Assembly: GCA_963803735.1 (NCBI GenBank)
Contig: CAWDNV010000010.1
Span: forward strand, 868,001 to 932,000
Direction: 5' to 3'
DNA: 64,000 nt
Origin: Palsa-189 sp963803735
GTDB taxonomy: Bacteria; Acidobacteriota; Terriglobia; Acidiferrales; UBA7541
Below are positions 7,903 through 17,569 of the stretch, in pieces; the first letter of the stretch is position 1; each line of letters starts with the position of its first letter. Both the position numbers and the translations under genes were made by a program. A model generated the notes under the pieces. It saw nothing but the letters and a program-made list of their open reading frames with translations, searched no databases and was not told the DNA's origin.

Positions 7903-8820
7903 CTAAAGTGGCAGAACCTCACTGTGCCGGGCGCGCTTTTCCATCAGCTGAATGACGACGGAAAAGTCTTTCTCACTTTCGGACGCGGCCTCTTCGGCAT
8001 TGATACCCGCGGCCGCTTCGGTGGTGGGCATCGAAATCTCAGCGTGAGACGCCGCAGCCAAAACGAGTTCAAAATCCTTGTGCATGAGACGAACCGGAAA
8101 TTGCGGCATGTAGTCGCCCTTTTTGGCGGTGGCCAGCTTTCCAACATGGGCAGGAGCGACGACGGCAGTCTTGGCCAGTGTGTCGAAGAGAAGTTCGCGA
8201 GGCAGGTCCAAAGTCAACCCTAACGCGAGCGCTTCGGCCACTGCCTGCATGCCCACTCCCAAAAGAGTGTTCACCACAAGTTTCATACTCACGCCGGACC
8301 CGCCCGGGCCCATGTAAAACCATTGCTTGGCAATGGCGGCAAAAATCGCCTCGGCCGATTCAAATATTTCAGGGTCGCCTCCGCCGAAAATTGTGAGCGT
8401 TCCCGCTTCCGCGGACGGAGTGCTACCTGAAATCGCTACGTCGAGTGCGGCGAGCTCACGCTGTCGTGCGGCCCGATGTAACTCACGGGAAGTCTGGGGA
8501 GAGATCGTGCTCAGCTCGATAATCCGGGTGCCGGGCCTGGCACTGCGCAGCACATTGCCCGTTCCCAAGTAGACGGCTTCCACGACTGGGTCATCTGGAA
8601 GACTCGACAAAATCACATCAACTTCGCCAGCCAACTCTCCAGGATCCGGCGCAACTTTGGCACCCAGGGCTGAAAGCTCTGCGGCTTTTGCATGATCGCG
8701 ATCGTACACGGTCATTGGAAAGCCGGCGGCAACCAGCCGCCGCGCCATCCTCGAGCCCAGGTATCCAAGTCCGATGAATCCCAACCGGTTGCGAAGAGTG
8801 ATCTTTTCATTGGCTAACAT
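7903..8820 (-). CDS. NAD(P)-dependent beta-hydroxyacid dehydrogenase family protein
   Basis: About 305 residues, related to 3-hydroxyisobutyrate dehydrogenase and tartronate semialdehyde reductase. The N-terminal Rossmann motif is LGFIGLGYLGSRMARRL; the middle has ILSSLPDDPVVEAV and IELSTISPQTSREL. The substrate-loop serine/glycine motif and the catalytic lysine are in GSGVSMKLVVNTLLG. The ATG at 8820 is chosen because AGGAGG lies seven bases upstream. The longer in-frame extension to 9015 shows no homology-like sequence. The physiological substrate is unknown and the neighbours give no pathway. Confidence 0.83.
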   Translation of the reverse strand: MLANEKITLRNRLGFIGLGYLGSRMARRLVAAGFPMTVYDRDHAKAAELSALGAKVAPDPGELAGEVDVILSSLPDDPVVEAVYLGTGNVLRSARPGTRIIELSTISPQTSRELHRAARQRELAALDVAISGSTPSAEAGTLTIFGGGDPEIFESAEAIFAAIAKQWFYMGPGGSGVSMKLVVNTLLGVGMQAVAEALALGLTLDLPRELLFDTLAKTAVVAPAHVGKLATAKKGDYMPQFPVRLMHKDFELVLAAASHAEISMPTTEAAAGINAEEAASESEKDFSVVIQLMEKRARHSEVLPL

Positions 8821-9065
8821 CGTTCCTCCTGCGCGGCCTCTACATTGGGCCGCCGGTTGTTGCTGCCTCATTACAATGACAACAAGTGCACGCTGCTTTC
8901 CATTCAGCCGCGGATAACTTAGCGGCCTATTTTCAGCGGTGTGAGCTGTCTGGCCGTTGGGTATGGCGTTACGAGGCTTCGAATAGGCGTCCTGAGGTGG
9001 ACACAACGTCCGCATTTCGACCCGGCTTCGGGTTTTAGCTGGGTCTCACTTCGAGAGACGGACGG

Positions 9066-9485
9066 CTAGCGCGTGGCGAACTGCTTTACAGGGCTCTTGA
9101 CCCCGTCGCTCGTGCCATTGGGGTCCATGGAGTCCACCGTGTAGTAGTAGGTGGTGTGCGGCTGGAGGTTAAGCACACGCACGCGGAAGACCGTATAAGA
9201 ATGCTGCTGGTTTAATCGGATGTGGGATTTCGCCGTCTGGCTCAGGTCTTTGGAATCCGTGCCGTAGTGCACAACGCCGAAGTGTTCGTCTGACCCTCCG
9301 GGGTTGTTACTCGTCCAGGTGATGATGGCCCAGGTGTCCTGAGCCGATTCGAGGGATGGCCCTTCCGAGATCTGGACGTGAGAAGCTTTTTTGGCGGACG
9401 GAATTAACTGAGCGCCGATCGGCTTTGGGCAGAACAAGGCCGCCATCGTAAAAGCGATTGCGAGTACCGGAAGCAGTTTCTTCAT
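9066..9485 (-). CDS. Secreted fibronectin type III-like protein
   Basis: A 139-residue exported protein. Residues 1-25 (MKKLLPVLAIAFTMAALFCP...) form a signal peptide. The rest is one beta-sandwich-like domain with AIITWTSNNPGGSDEHFGVVHYGT and LQPHTTYYYTVDSMDPNG, the pattern of fibronectin III or purple-acid-phosphatase N-terminal domains; no phosphatase domain follows. The start ATG at 9485 has GGAGG nine bases upstream. It lies 136 bp downstream of and co-oriented with the di-haem peroxidase gene, so co-transcription is possible. The function is unknown. Confidence 0.65.
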   Translation of the reverse strand: MKKLLPVLAIAFTMAALFCPKPIGAQLIPSAKKASHVQISEGPSLESAQDTWAIITWTSNNPGGSDEHFGVVHYGTDSKDLSQTAKSHIRLNQQHSYTVFRVRVLNLQPHTTYYYTVDSMDPNGTSDGVKSPVKQFATR

Positions 9486-9621
9486 GTGAAGCCTCCATAG
9501 GACGAATGCAGCTGTGACCAGGGGGTTATGCTTTGCCCCGACTCGTCCGCCCGCATGAAGTTTGCGAGACGGACGAGCCAGAGCGCGGAGCTGATCGTTT
9601 GGTGTCACTCCTCGACGAGCG

Positions 9622-11486
9622 TCACGGAATTGGTTGTTGGGGCAACGGTGGAACTCCACAGATGGCCGTTGCACAGGGAGGAAGTGGAGGAGTCGGTATC
9701 AGGGAGCTGTTACCTTGCGTGCTCGCCGAGCCACCGGTCATACACGTACCTCTATAAGTGTTGCGGTCGGGAAAGGCTGTGGTGAAACCGTCAGTTAGCG
9801 TCTCGAGGAAGGTTACGATCAGATCTTCCTCATGATCGGTCAAATTAAGTTTGCCAACGGTCATATCGACCGTGGGCCCTGGCACCTCGGGCGTGGGCCA
9901 GCAGTCTACTTTCTCGGTTTTGTTTGACGGGCAGTGTCCTGACGTTACCGGGAACGGGTAGACGTCGCGGGTGTTGTAGAAGTGCACGAGTTGTTTCAGG
10001 CTCTTGATGTAGCCATTGTGGAAGAACTCTTTCTGGAAGTAAGGCCCCGGGGCTTCGGTCGTGGGACATTGAGGGGGCGTCATGGCTACGTCGCGCGCCG
10101 TGGACGTTTGCATTCGGCCGTCCCAGGCTGGTGCAAGTGATGTCCACTCCGAATTCGGATTGGGCCACGTACCGGGACCGCTTCTGAGGAACGTCCCTAC
10201 TCCCAGGTCCCTGTAGCCGAATCCATATGGATTCCCGGTGAAGCCGAAGAAATCCGGCGTGGTCTGATAATAGAAAGCGTCCCTGGGATTCAGGGGCAGT
10301 CCCAGGTTGGCGTAGCCAAAGCAGGTGAAGAGCGGCCGGGTATCCGCAGCGGCGCCGTTGTCTGAACTGTTTGGAGCCGTGCCTTCCGGAGGCGGAGGCG
10401 TAGGAGCGGTAGACCTCCCGTCTAAATGGCACGAATTGCAGTTTGCTTTACCCTTGAACAAGTTGTAGCCGGCCATCTCATCGGTCGTCAGGGTGTAATT
10501 GCCAGCCAGGAAAGCGTCGAATTTCGACGTGAACGGGCTGACATCGGCTCCGCGTTCGAAGAAGGAAACCGCCTGGGCCCAGTGGTTATAGTCGTCATTG
10601 GAGAGGCTGCGGTCTTCCGGGGTTAATTTGACGGGCTGGGTGTCTGAACCGAACTTCGAGGCTCCTCCCGGCGTGTCGCAGATCTCCTCGGTGTCATGCG
10701 GGAACTTGATATCGAGCGACCCCGCGCCCCATATCTGCTCGAAAAGGGGTCTATAGGTGGCTTGGGAGAGGCGGAAGACGATGCAAGCTGTATCGGGGAA
10801 CATCATCTCCTGAGTATCAACCGGAGGACCCTGCGCCTGGTGAGCGTCGGGGCTCTGCAGTTCGTAGCCAGTTGCACGAGCATCCCAGAAGTTTCCACCA
10901 AAGAACGAGGCCTGGGTTGTGTTGTACTCGAGCACCGGGAAATCGGGTGAATAGGTGTATCGCTGGGCTGTTCGCTTGCCGGCCCGGAAATGGAACGAAC
11001 CGGGATACGCGATCATGGTGAGATTCACGGATGGGATCGGTCCGCTAAACCCGGCATAGGGCATGTGGCAGGAGGAACAAGCTGTGTTCTTGAAGGGTGA
11101 GATGTTCTCGTCAAAATTCATGAGCTTGCCAAGAATGCGCATAGCTGCATATCCGTTGCCCTGAATGATCGGGGGTTGACCGGTGTAGGTGACGGGGCCC
11201 AGTGCGTGCCATTCGCCGATCGCCTCATTTTCTATGAAACTAATTTCGCCGCGGACCCTTGCTATCTCTTGAGTCAAGTCGGACGGCAGAATACCGGGCG
11301 GGTATGGGTTGTAGGCTGGGGGCTGCTGCAGTTTTTCTTCGGTGCCCGTGCTTCTTCGTTGCCTCTTTGCTGCGCACCAGCGCCCACTGAGAGGAATCCT
11401 ATTCCGAGCAGGAGCACGGCGATTGCCCCTACCGATAAGATCATCAGCGCGATCGATCTTCTTCCTTTCCTCATGAACTTCCTCAT
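9622..11486 (-). CDS. Di-haem cytochrome c peroxidase-like protein, frameshifted
   Basis: A periplasmic MauG/CcpA-type protein of about 620 residues with two haem-attachment motifs, CSSCHMPYAG and CNSCHLDGRS, plus conserved blocks MRILGKLMNFDENISPFKNTACSSCH and FHNGYIKSLKQLVHFYNTRD. The N-terminal signal segment (MRKFMRKGRRSIALMILSVG) is in a different frame from the body. The frames meet in a run of five T at 11332-11336 (AAAAA on the coding strand). One additional A would give a continuous APKKKLQQPPAYNPYPPG. The ATG at 11486 has AAAGGAG upstream. This is probably a homopolymer consensus error, but a true frameshift is possible. The electron donor is unknown. Confidence 0.75.
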
Positions 11487-12083
11487 GAACTGACTCCTTT
11501 CGTGATTTGGCCGGACGGTTCGGTACAGACGTAATGGCCGGCGTGCCCGTGGACACACATCGGATTACATTTGGCGACTTCGCTTTGAAATTTAGCTGGG
11601 CGAAAAGAACCTATCCCAGCATTTTGCCTGGCACCGTGGATTCGCTCGGACCACTGGAACAATAAGAGGAGAGGAGATGCGCGAACCCTGACCTGGAACC
11701 GCGATGTAAGTTCCTGCGATAGTTGTTTCTGTAAACGGTGTTCGTTACGCGATTAGATTGGGCCCGCGAAGGGGATCGGATCGCGGGCCATTCCAATGGG
11801 AACTTCCGAGCACGTCGCAAGCTTTTCAGTCTGGACGCTTGCACCGTGCAGACGGGGCTGGGCTGAGAGCTTAAGGGAATCGGCTTTCTTGCCGAATCAA
11901 CCATGCATACACCTGACTAGTTGATTTCAGCGACCGTGGGCCCAACTACAAGAGAACTTCACACTGTGCCACGTTAACGAACCAGACAATCCAGATAATC
12001 GTTTAGTTACCCTTAATCTTGGCAGCCGGATCGGCCCACACTTTTCGGCGAAGGCACTGCGAAAGCAGAGGGCTCGATGGCGA
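11487..12083. other. Non-coding gap between peroxidase and mtnP genes
   Basis: No convincing gene. The only notable structure is a 9-bp perfect inverted repeat, GGCCCGCGA at 11761-11769 with TCGCGGGCC at 11781-11789. The promoter of the peroxidase gene should lie just right of 11486, but I see no clear -35/-10 pair. Confidence 0.5.
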
Positions 12084-12988
12084 TCAGGAGATGTATTTGC
12101 CGACGATGGCGCCAGACGGCGGCGTGCCGCGGCCGGGACGAGCTTGGGATCGGTGACGATTGCGTGAGCAAGCGCTTTGCCGCATTTGCATTCGCGTTCG
12201 GCAGGGCATTTCCCGCACGGCGTTGCGAATCACGTTGCACGCGTTTTCGGCGTTGCGATTCAAATTGGCGATGATCTCCTCCAGCGTGACCGAGGCATGC
12301 TCCGGATGCCAGCAATCGTAGTCGGTGATCATGGCCACGGTGGCGTAGCAAAGCTCGGCTTCGCGGGCCAGCTTGGCTTCGGTGACGTTGGTCATGCCGA
12401 TGATTTCGAAGCGCAATTGCCGGTGCACGTGCGCTTCGGCCAGCGTCGAAAATTGCGGGCCTTCGATGCAGACGTACGTGCCGCCGCGATGCGCTTTTAC
12501 TCCGGCGGCGTCGCAGGCATTGCCGAGCACGTTGCTAAGCTGCGCGCAGGTGGGCTTATCGAAGCCTACGTGCGCTACGATGCCATCGCCGAAAAATGTG
12601 GAGACGCGGAGCTTCGTGCGGTCGTAGAACTGATCGGGGATCATAAATTCGAGTGGGCGCAGGTCTTCGCGAAGTGAGCCGACGGCGCTCACCGAGATCA
12701 GTCGCGTCACACCGGCCAGCTTCATGGCGTAGAGATTGGCGCGATAGTTGATCTCGGATGGCGTGAAGCGATGGCCGCGCGCGTGGCGCGAAAGAAACGC
12801 GACGCGCTTGCCTTCGAGCGTGCCGAGCACCAGCGCGTCGGAAGGATCTCCGAATGGCGTCTTGACGCGCCATTCGCGCGTGCGCTCGAGTCCGGGCATG
12901 GAGTAGAGTCCGCTGCCGCCGATGATGCCGATTTCGGCGAGGGGTGGGTTGCTGCTGCGTTTTGGGCCTTCGCTTTCGGTTTAGGCAT
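12084..12988 (-). CDS. mtnP: S-methyl-5'-thioadenosine phosphorylase, with three apparent frameshifts
   Basis: A PNP/MTAP-family phosphorylase that splits methylthioadenosine in methionine salvage. In the main frame: FLSRHARGHRFTPSEINYRANLYAMK, ISVSAVGSLREDL, CIEGPQFSTLAEA, GMTNVTEAKLAREAELCYA and TDYDCWH. The expected N-terminus LAEIGIIGGSGLYS is encoded just upstream of the in-frame ATG at 12899, but reaching the ATG at 12988 requires one more C in the run at about 12939-12944. Near the C-terminus the frame shifts at about 12200-12206 (into ERECKCGKALAHAIVTDPKL) and back at about 12107-12112 (into IVGKYIS). Each half matches the family, so these look like small indels in a real gene. Confidence 0.8.
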
Positions 12989-13124
12989 TTGTAAATGTAA
13001 TGGGTTTTCGCCCCGCGAATTTTGATTCTTCGGCGCTAAGTCGGCGCCGCGGAATGACAAAGGCAAGAATGCCGCCCTAAAGGGCGGCGCTACACGAACA
13101 CAGAGTATGGCCCGATGCGGCGCG

Positions 13125-13967
13125 TCAGTCTACTACAACTGGCTCCGCGATGATCTTGCCCTCATGCTCGCGCAGGCGGGCCGCGGGAATTTTGCCGTCG
13201 TGACAGAAAAGCGCCAGCCAGCCTTCGCGGACGATCAGCGGCAGCCACTTTTTCTTGTTCGCGAGCGTGGTGAGCGGATACGAGTCGAAGCCCATGATCC
13301 ACGCAAGTGGCAGATGCGACGTCATGGGCACAAGATCGGAAAGAAACATGGCCGTCTGGCCGCCCGAGGAAAGGCGCACGCCCATCATGTCGTTGGTGTG
13401 GCCGGCGAGAACGATCAGCTCCACCCCTGGCACGACTTCGCGGTGTTCGCCTTCCACAAGCTCCCATTGCCCCGACTTCACCATGGGCTCGAAATTCTCG
13501 GGGATGTAGCTGACGCGATCGCGCTCGGTGGGATGACGGGCGTGTTCGAGTTCGCCGCGATGCACGAAATAGCGCGCGTTGGGAAACGTGGGCACGGCCT
13601 GGCTGTTGACGATGCGCGTATTCCATCCGCAATGATCGAAATGCAGATGCGTGTTGATCACGATATCGATTTGCTCGGGCTCGAGCCCGCGCGCGGCCAA
13701 TTGCGCCAGCAGCCGCGGCGCTCCCTGAACGGCGTAAATATCGCGGCGCTTGTCGTCAAATTTATCGCCCGCGCCCGTTTCCACCAGAATCCACTGCGCC
13801 GCCGCGCGAATCAGCAGCGAATTCATGGTCAGCGTGATGCGATTGCGGTCGTCACACGGGACGACGCGTTCCCACATGGGCTTCGGAATGACGCCAAACA
13901 TCGCGCCGCCATCGAGGCGAAACGTGCCGTCATTCAGGACGTGAAATTCGATGGAGCCGAGCTTCAT
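13125..13967 (-). CDS. MBL-fold metallo-hydrolase
   Basis: A 280-residue metallo-beta-lactamase-fold protein. Landmarks are INTHLHFDHCGWN (HxHxDH zinc motif), the later metal ligands in LAGHTNDMMG, the aspartate in FLSDLVPMTSH and the terminal histidine in ALFCHDGKI. The pattern is close to quorum-quenching lactonase/YtnP-like MBL proteins, but the substrate is not determinable. I take MKLGSIEFHVLNDG (ATG 13967) as the start, because the upstream extension to 14060 is only the translation of a REP palindrome. No signal peptide is visible. Confidence 0.8.
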   Translation of the reverse strand: MKLGSIEFHVLNDGTFRLDGGAMFGVIPKPMWERVVPCDDRNRITLTMNSLLIRAAAQWILVETGAGDKFDDKRRDIYAVQGAPRLLAQLAARGLEPEQIDIVINTHLHFDHCGWNTRIVNSQAVPTFPNARYFVHRGELEHARHPTERDRVSYIPENFEPMVKSGQWELVEGEHREVVPGVELIVLAGHTNDMMGVRLSSGGQTAMFLSDLVPMTSHLPLAWIMGFDSYPLTTLANKKKWLPLIVREGWLALFCHDGKIPAARLREHEGKIIAEPVVVD

Positions 13968-14004
13968 GTTTCGTTCAGCGACTAAGGCCGTGACCCGCAC
14001 CAAA

Positions 14005-14050
14005 GCCCCAAGGCCCCTCGCAAATGCAACGAGGGCGCCCTGGGCTACAA
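14005..14050. repeat. REP palindrome (GTAG type)
   Basis: Runs from GCCCCAAGGCCCCTCGC to GAGGGCGCCCTGGGCTACAA, in the same orientation as the left RAYT repeat, with a longer diverged centre. It lies in the gap between the MBL and meaB genes. Confidence 0.65.
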
Positions 14051-14113
14051 ATGCTGTCATCCGTTCTCAGGGCAAGCCCGTCTACATATAGACCCGGCAT
14101 TCTCGCCCGCGCG

Positions 14114-15082
14114 CTAAAGCCCGGCGCGGGCGATCAGCTCGCGCACCGCAGTGTACGGGTTTTTCTTGCGTTCCGCGACCTCGGAAGCCAAAGATTCGAG
14201 CGCGCGCTGACCATCGTTGCCAAGTGCGCGCGTGAGCAGTTGCGTTTCGAGGAGCAAAAGCAGGCGCTGCTTCCAGTATTCGAGAATCCTGGCGCGCTGC
14301 TCGCCACTTTCTTGGCGCTGCGCGTGAAATTTCTCGATGGCCGCAGCGAGTTCGCCGATGCCTTTGCCTTCGCTGGCCGTGGTGCGGATGACCGGCGGCT
14401 GCCAGCCGCGCCCGCCCTCATTGGCGCTGGGCGCGAGTTCCAGCATGGCGTGAAGCTGCTGCTCGAGGCGGTCGGCTCCTTCGCGTTCGGCTTTATTCAG
14501 CACAAAAATATCCGCCACTTCCATCAGCCCGGCCTTCATATTCTGCACGTCGTCGCCCAGCCCGGGCACGACCAGCACGAGCGTGCATTCAGCCAGCCGC
14601 ACCACGTCGATTTCGTCCTGACCGACGCCGACGGTTTCGATCAGCACAATCTGCTTGCCCGCGGAATCGAGCACCAGAGCGGCGTCCGCAGTGGCCCTCG
14701 CGAGACCGCCAAAAAATCCGCGCGTGGCCATGGAACGAATGAAGATGCCGGAGTCGGTGGCGTGCCCTTGCATGCGGATGCGGTCTCCCAAAACCGCACC
14801 GCCGGTATAAGGGCTGGTCGGATCTACGGCGATGATGCCCACGGTTTTGCCCTGGACGCGATAGTGAGCGGCGAGCTTATCCACGAGCGTGCTTTTGCCC
14901 GTGCCGGGCGCGCCGGTGACTCCGATCAGATACGCGCGGCCAGTGAAGGGAAAGAGTTCGCGCATCAGGTCTTCGGCGCGCGGATCGGAATTTTCGATCG
15001 CGGTGATGGCGCGCGAAACCGCGCGCGGATCGCCCGCCCGCACCGCCGTGGCCCAGTTGGTAATGCTTTCTTTCTCCGCCAT
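14114..15082 (-). CDS. meaB: Methylmalonyl-CoA mutase-associated GTPase MeaB
   Basis: A 322-residue G3E-family GTPase that protects and loads cobalamin-dependent acyl-CoA mutases. Walker A is GAPGTGKST (57-65). Other landmarks are IAVDPTSPYTGGAVLGDRIRM, the MATRGFFGGL motif, the Walker B-like ETVGVGQDEI, and the NKAE guanine-specificity motif. C-terminal residues provide the dimerization arm. I chose the ATG at 15082 over a TTG at 15103. No mutase gene is in the window, so its partner must be elsewhere. Confidence 0.88.
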   Translation of the reverse strand: MAEKESITNWATAVRAGDPRAVSRAITAIENSDPRAEDLMRELFPFTGRAYLIGVTGAPGTGKSTLVDKLAAHYRVQGKTVGIIAVDPTSPYTGGAVLGDRIRMQGHATDSGIFIRSMATRGFFGGLARATADAALVLDSAGKQIVLIETVGVGQDEIDVVRLAECTLVLVVPGLGDDVQNMKAGLMEVADIFVLNKAEREGADRLEQQLHAMLELAPSANEGGRGWQPPVIRTTASEGKGIGELAAAIEKFHAQRQESGEQRARILEYWKQRLLLLLETQLLTRALGNDGQRALESLASEVAERKKNPYTAVRELIARAGL

Positions 15083-15276
15083 AGCAGGTTGGGATTGTAA
15101 CAAGCAAGCGCGCAGTTTGAGCGCCTCGGGCGAGGCGCGATTGTGTCCGTCGTCGTGGCGTTTCAGTTATCGGATAGAACGCAGTGCCAAGAACGGCATC
15201 TGTGACACAGCCGACCGATACTACAATTCGAAGATAGCCGCATTCGCCACAATTCAACGAAATAACGACGGAAGAT

Positions 15277-15765
15277 ATGTGGATCACTCTTTACGACGTG
15301 TCGCGGGACGGGATCGGAATCATTCCGTGGTTTTTGGCCGCGCTTTGGGTAGCCGGGATCATCGGCGGCGGAATCTCCATCAAGAAAAACCCGATCGGCC
15401 GGATTTTTGTCTCGCTTTGGCTGGCCTTCTGGTTGGTGGCGGGCGGGTTCGGATATGGGGCTGTCTTCTACCAGTATGCGGTGAACCTGCGCGCTCTCCG
15501 AACGGGCTCTTACGAGACGGTAGAAGGACCCATCGAAAACCTCCATCGGCAAAATCCCATGAAAAAAGGGGACAGCGAACATTTTGTCGTCGACGGTCAT
15601 GAATTCCAATACTCGTCGGCCAATCTTGGCGGCAGCGGCTTGAGAAGCTCGAAAAGCCTCCGCGTGCCGTTGAAAGACGGGCTCTACGTCAAAATCTGGC
15701 ACCGCCATGGCATTATCTGCCGGCTCGACGCTTCCCCTTCCCAAAGTAGTTCCCTGCTGCGATAA
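15277..15765 (+). CDS. Membrane protein of unknown function
   Basis: 162 residues. Two hydrophobic segments (IIPWFLAALWVAGIIGG, about 17-33, and IFVSLWLAFWLVAGGFGYGA, about 43-62) are followed by a soluble beta-rich tail of about 95 residues (TVEGPIENLH, HFVVDGHEFQYS, LKDGLYVKIWHRHGIICRLD). The ATG at 15277 follows ACGGAAGAT. I do not recognise a family. Two further predicted exported proteins follow on the same strand. Confidence 0.6.
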   Translation: MWITLYDVSRDGIGIIPWFLAALWVAGIIGGGISIKKNPIGRIFVSLWLAFWLVAGGFGYGAVFYQYAVNLRALRTGSYETVEGPIENLHRQNPMKKGDSEHFVVDGHEFQYSSANLGGSGLRSSKSLRVPLKDGLYVKIWHRHGIICRLDASPSQSSSLLR

Positions 15766-15888
15766 GTTCACCGTTTTACTTAGTTCCGTCACGGATGCGC
15801 GAATTTTCCGGCTCACCCGAGCGGCAGCGCTCATCAAATAACTGCTACGGAACGTCTAACTGCTACGAAACGTCGCAGGGAGCGCGTT

Positions 15889-16881
15889 ATGACCAGCCCA
15901 GCCGTGTTAACAAGAATCAACGCGCAAATTGGTTTTGTCCTCTTCGCTGCGGTCCTTTTCGGCTTTTCTCAAACGAACACCGCGATTGCGCAACAAACGG
16001 ACTCCTTGAATCATGATCCCAGCACCCAAGCATTAGCGGCAAAATCCGCCAATCGAACATCCACGTCTCGCCGCGATACGCAGATGCAGGCGAATGCGTG
16101 GATACCGCCGGACGTCGATCGTTCCGTGCCGGAAGTCACACCGGGAGTAAGCTGTCCGCTTCCCAGTGTGTTGTCAGCAGCCGGAAAGAGAGTCGAAGAA
16201 CTGGCGGGGAACGTCGACAAGTTCACCGCGACCGAGGTGGTGGAGCATCAAAGCGTGGACCGGTCTGGCCGGTTGGATTCGCCAAAGAGCCGTAAATTCA
16301 ACTACCTGGTTACGATGGCGCGAACGCGCACCGGCGGCGTGAACGTCGAAGAATATCGCAACGGGGGATCGGCTCCGGACCAGTTTCCCGATCACATCGC
16401 CACCGTGGGAACGCCGAGCCTGGTCCTGATTTTTCATCCGCACCACATCAACGATTTCGATATGAAATGCGAAGGTTTGGGTGAGTGGCGAGGGAAGCCG
16501 GCATGGCAGGTCCGATTCGAAGAGCGTCTCAATCGCCGAAATTCCATGGTAGTGGTGCAGATCGGCTACGAGAGCTTCAGTCCAAGACTACGCGGGAGAG
16601 CCTGGATTCTGGCCGATTCCTACCAGGTTGCACGTTTGGAAAGCGACCTTGTCGACGAAATACCGAAAATCCGACTCCGCCTGCAACATGAGGAGATCGA
16701 GTACCGTCCCGTTGCGCTTCCCGACAGCAAACAGGAGATCTGGCTGCCATGGAGCACTGTGATGTACATGGACTTCATCGGGCGGCGGTTTTACCGGCGG
16801 CACAGCTTTACGGATCTCAAGTTCTTCACTGTGAAAGTGCAGCAGACGTTTGGCGATCCCAAGAATGATCCCAAGGAATGA
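15889..16881 (+). CDS. Secreted protein of unknown function
   Basis: 330 residues with an N-terminal signal peptide (FVLFAAVLFGFSQTNTAIAQ, cleavage likely after AIA). The mature part is beta-rich (for example TATEVVEHQSVDRSGR, FNYLVTMARTRTGGVNVEEY, FHPHHINDFDMKCEGLGEW). The pattern is common in acidobacterial exported proteins that carry no named domain. GGGAG lies just before the ATG. No catalytic motif can be pointed out. Confidence 0.65.
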   Translation: MTSPAVLTRINAQIGFVLFAAVLFGFSQTNTAIAQQTDSLNHDPSTQALAAKSANRTSTSRRDTQMQANAWIPPDVDRSVPEVTPGVSCPLPSVLSAAGKRVEELAGNVDKFTATEVVEHQSVDRSGRLDSPKSRKFNYLVTMARTRTGGVNVEEYRNGGSAPDQFPDHIATVGTPSLVLIFHPHHINDFDMKCEGLGEWRGKPAWQVRFEERLNRRNSMVVVQIGYESFSPRLRGRAWILADSYQVARLESDLVDEIPKIRLRLQHEEIEYRPVALPDSKQEIWLPWSTVMYMDFIGRRFYRRHSFTDLKFFTVKVQQTFGDPKNDPKE

Positions 16882-16997
16882 GCCGCCTGCCACGCGCCTT
16901 TAGTGATAAGCCGAAATTCGAGGCACTCTCGCCTGCACGAAAACTACCGGCCCGGGCAATCCGCGAGTAATATCTCATCCGCAATTTGGGAGCGAAG

Positions 16998-17492
16998 ATG
17001 AAGACCCTGCTAAGAATTGTAGAGATCGTGGTGGTTTGCCTGGTGCTGTTGCTAATCGTGCTGAGCATCACCGGTTTCGAGCCTCGGCAAAGAACGCCCG
17101 GCCTGTGGCTTAAAGGAAATCTCGTTACGACTCCCGTCACCGATTGGTCGTTCACTGACCAAGTTTCTCAAGTCGAGGTCCAGACCCGCAGCCGGTTTCT
17201 GATTCCCCACTCCGTAACGACTTATTGCGTCGCCCTCAATGGCCAGCTTTATCTGGACTCGTTTTATCCTCCGGGAGTCGAATATCCCCACGGGAGAAGC
17301 TGGAATGAGAACGTGGCGCGCGACCCGCACGTTCGCCTGAAAATTGGCGATAATTTGTACGACGTGACGCTGATGCACGATACCGATCCGGCTGACAAAG
17401 CGGCTGTGCTCCAACTCGTAGCCAAGAAATACCCGCAACTGAAGATTCCGCCGCCTGAGCGCGTGCAGCTATTTCACGTCGTGGGGTCATAA
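16998..17492 (+). CDS. Membrane-anchored protein, possibly split-barrel fold
   Basis: 164 residues. An N-terminal anchor (IVVVCLVLLLIVLSITGF) precedes a soluble domain with VEVQTRSRFLIPHSVTTYCVALNGQLYLDS, ARDPHVRLKIGDNLYDVTLM and a C-terminal helix AVLQLVAKKYPQL. The strand pattern and the 'NVARDPHVRLKIG' segment recall pyridoxamine-phosphate-oxidase/F420-type split barrels, but that is only an inference. The ATG at 16998 follows GGGAGCGAAG and is preferred to an upstream TTG. Confidence 0.55.
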   Translation: MKTLLRIVEIVVVCLVLLLIVLSITGFEPRQRTPGLWLKGNLVTTPVTDWSFTDQVSQVEVQTRSRFLIPHSVTTYCVALNGQLYLDSFYPPGVEYPHGRSWNENVARDPHVRLKIGDNLYDVTLMHDTDPADKAAVLQLVAKKYPQLKIPPPERVQLFHVVGS

Positions 17493-17569
17493 AGGCAGGA
17501 ATAACGATGGACCATCGCCCGCCGCCAGCGCAGTGCGGCCGTCCGGTTGGCGATATCGATGCAGCAAAT

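Noticed and set aside
11611..11904. 97-codon frame on the minus strand in the gap before mtnP
   Set aside because: Low-complexity Ser/Arg-rich translation without domain features; probably chance.
16998..17492. Confident call as an F420-dependent nitroreductase
   Set aside because: Only the general strand pattern is suggestive; no cofactor-binding motif can be shown.
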